64,000 bases of DNA, from the NCBI GenBank assembly GCA_005879315.1, contig VBLC01000065.1, positions 1 through 64,000 of the forward strand, written 5' to 3'. The notes beneath the pieces were generated by a model that did not search any database, was not told the origin of the DNA, and was given only the letters and a program-made list of their open reading frames with translations. Source of the DNA: Deltaproteobacteria bacterium (GTDB taxonomy: Bacteria > Myxococcota > Myxococcia > Myxococcales > 40CM-4-68-19). Shown one piece after another: positions 61,693-64,000 of this stretch. The position numbers were made by a program, and so were the translations under genes. The stretch's first letter is position 1, and each line of letters begins with the position of its first letter.

Positions 61693-64000
<2,308 letters not shown>

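Overview
The window is about 64 kb of very GC-rich, tightly packed bacterial chromosome. Many genes overlap by 4 nt (ATGA or GTGA), and most intergenic gaps are under 100 bp. The gene types point to a Gram-negative delta-type proteobacterium, most likely a member of the Myxococcota: outer-membrane barrels, many lipoproteins, an Mla lipid-transport operon, choice-of-anchor/VWA surface protein, DUF3187, RAYT-type transposase genes, and many histidine kinases with PAS, GAF and REC domains. This assignment is inferred from gene content and composition only. I saw no rRNA, tRNA, CRISPR array or complete insertion sequence, and no convincing intrinsic terminator.

Layout. 0-12.4 kb is mainly envelope and signalling: an M13 peptidase lipoprotein, a three-gene unit (small Cys-rich secreted peptide, ECF sigma factor, Cys-rich membrane protein), DoxX, a protease-propeller-barrel protein, a HAD 5'-nucleotidase, a NarL-type regulator and a large VWA lipoprotein. 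12.5-15.4 kb holds an HNH nuclease and an M16 peptidase pair. 15.44-16.14 kb is a non-coding island with nested inverted repeats and a decayed IS200-like transposase. 16.1-28.2 kb carries DUF3187 and hexapeptide-transferase genes, an RluA-type synthase, alanine racemase, the mlaE-mlaF-mlaD operon, ndk, a CNNM/CorC-like protein, rlmN, a RAYT-like protein lacking its catalytic residues and a TSUP transporter.

28.2-35.4 kb is a run of eight plus-strand genes: MTA phosphorylase, PfkB kinase, phosphoesterase, pyrB, pyrC, carA and two unknowns. carB lies 9 kb further on (43.3-46.5 kb), after a group of small genes (deoxyhypusine synthase-like, NRDE family, macrodomain, YqgE, ferredoxin, methyltransferase, VOC, DUF1415-GNAT). 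46.9-54.0 kb is a six-gene arginine operon on the minus strand, argC-argJB-argR-argG-argH-argF, in which argJ and argB are fused into one reading frame. Together carA/carB, pyrBC and the arg operon cover carbamoyl phosphate synthesis and its two users, pyrimidine and arginine synthesis. greA and recG follow. 57.2-64 kb is a two-component signalling cluster with two divergent units; the last kinase runs off the window.

The observations most worth following are: MlaD fused to what looks like an outer-membrane barrel, which could bridge the envelope; the ArgJ-ArgB fusion; A/T-rich ArgR-type boxes before and inside argC; the nested-repeat island containing a 31-bp near-copy of argB sequence; a RAYT protein that kept its fold but lost both catalytic positions; and the peptide-sigma-membrane unit.
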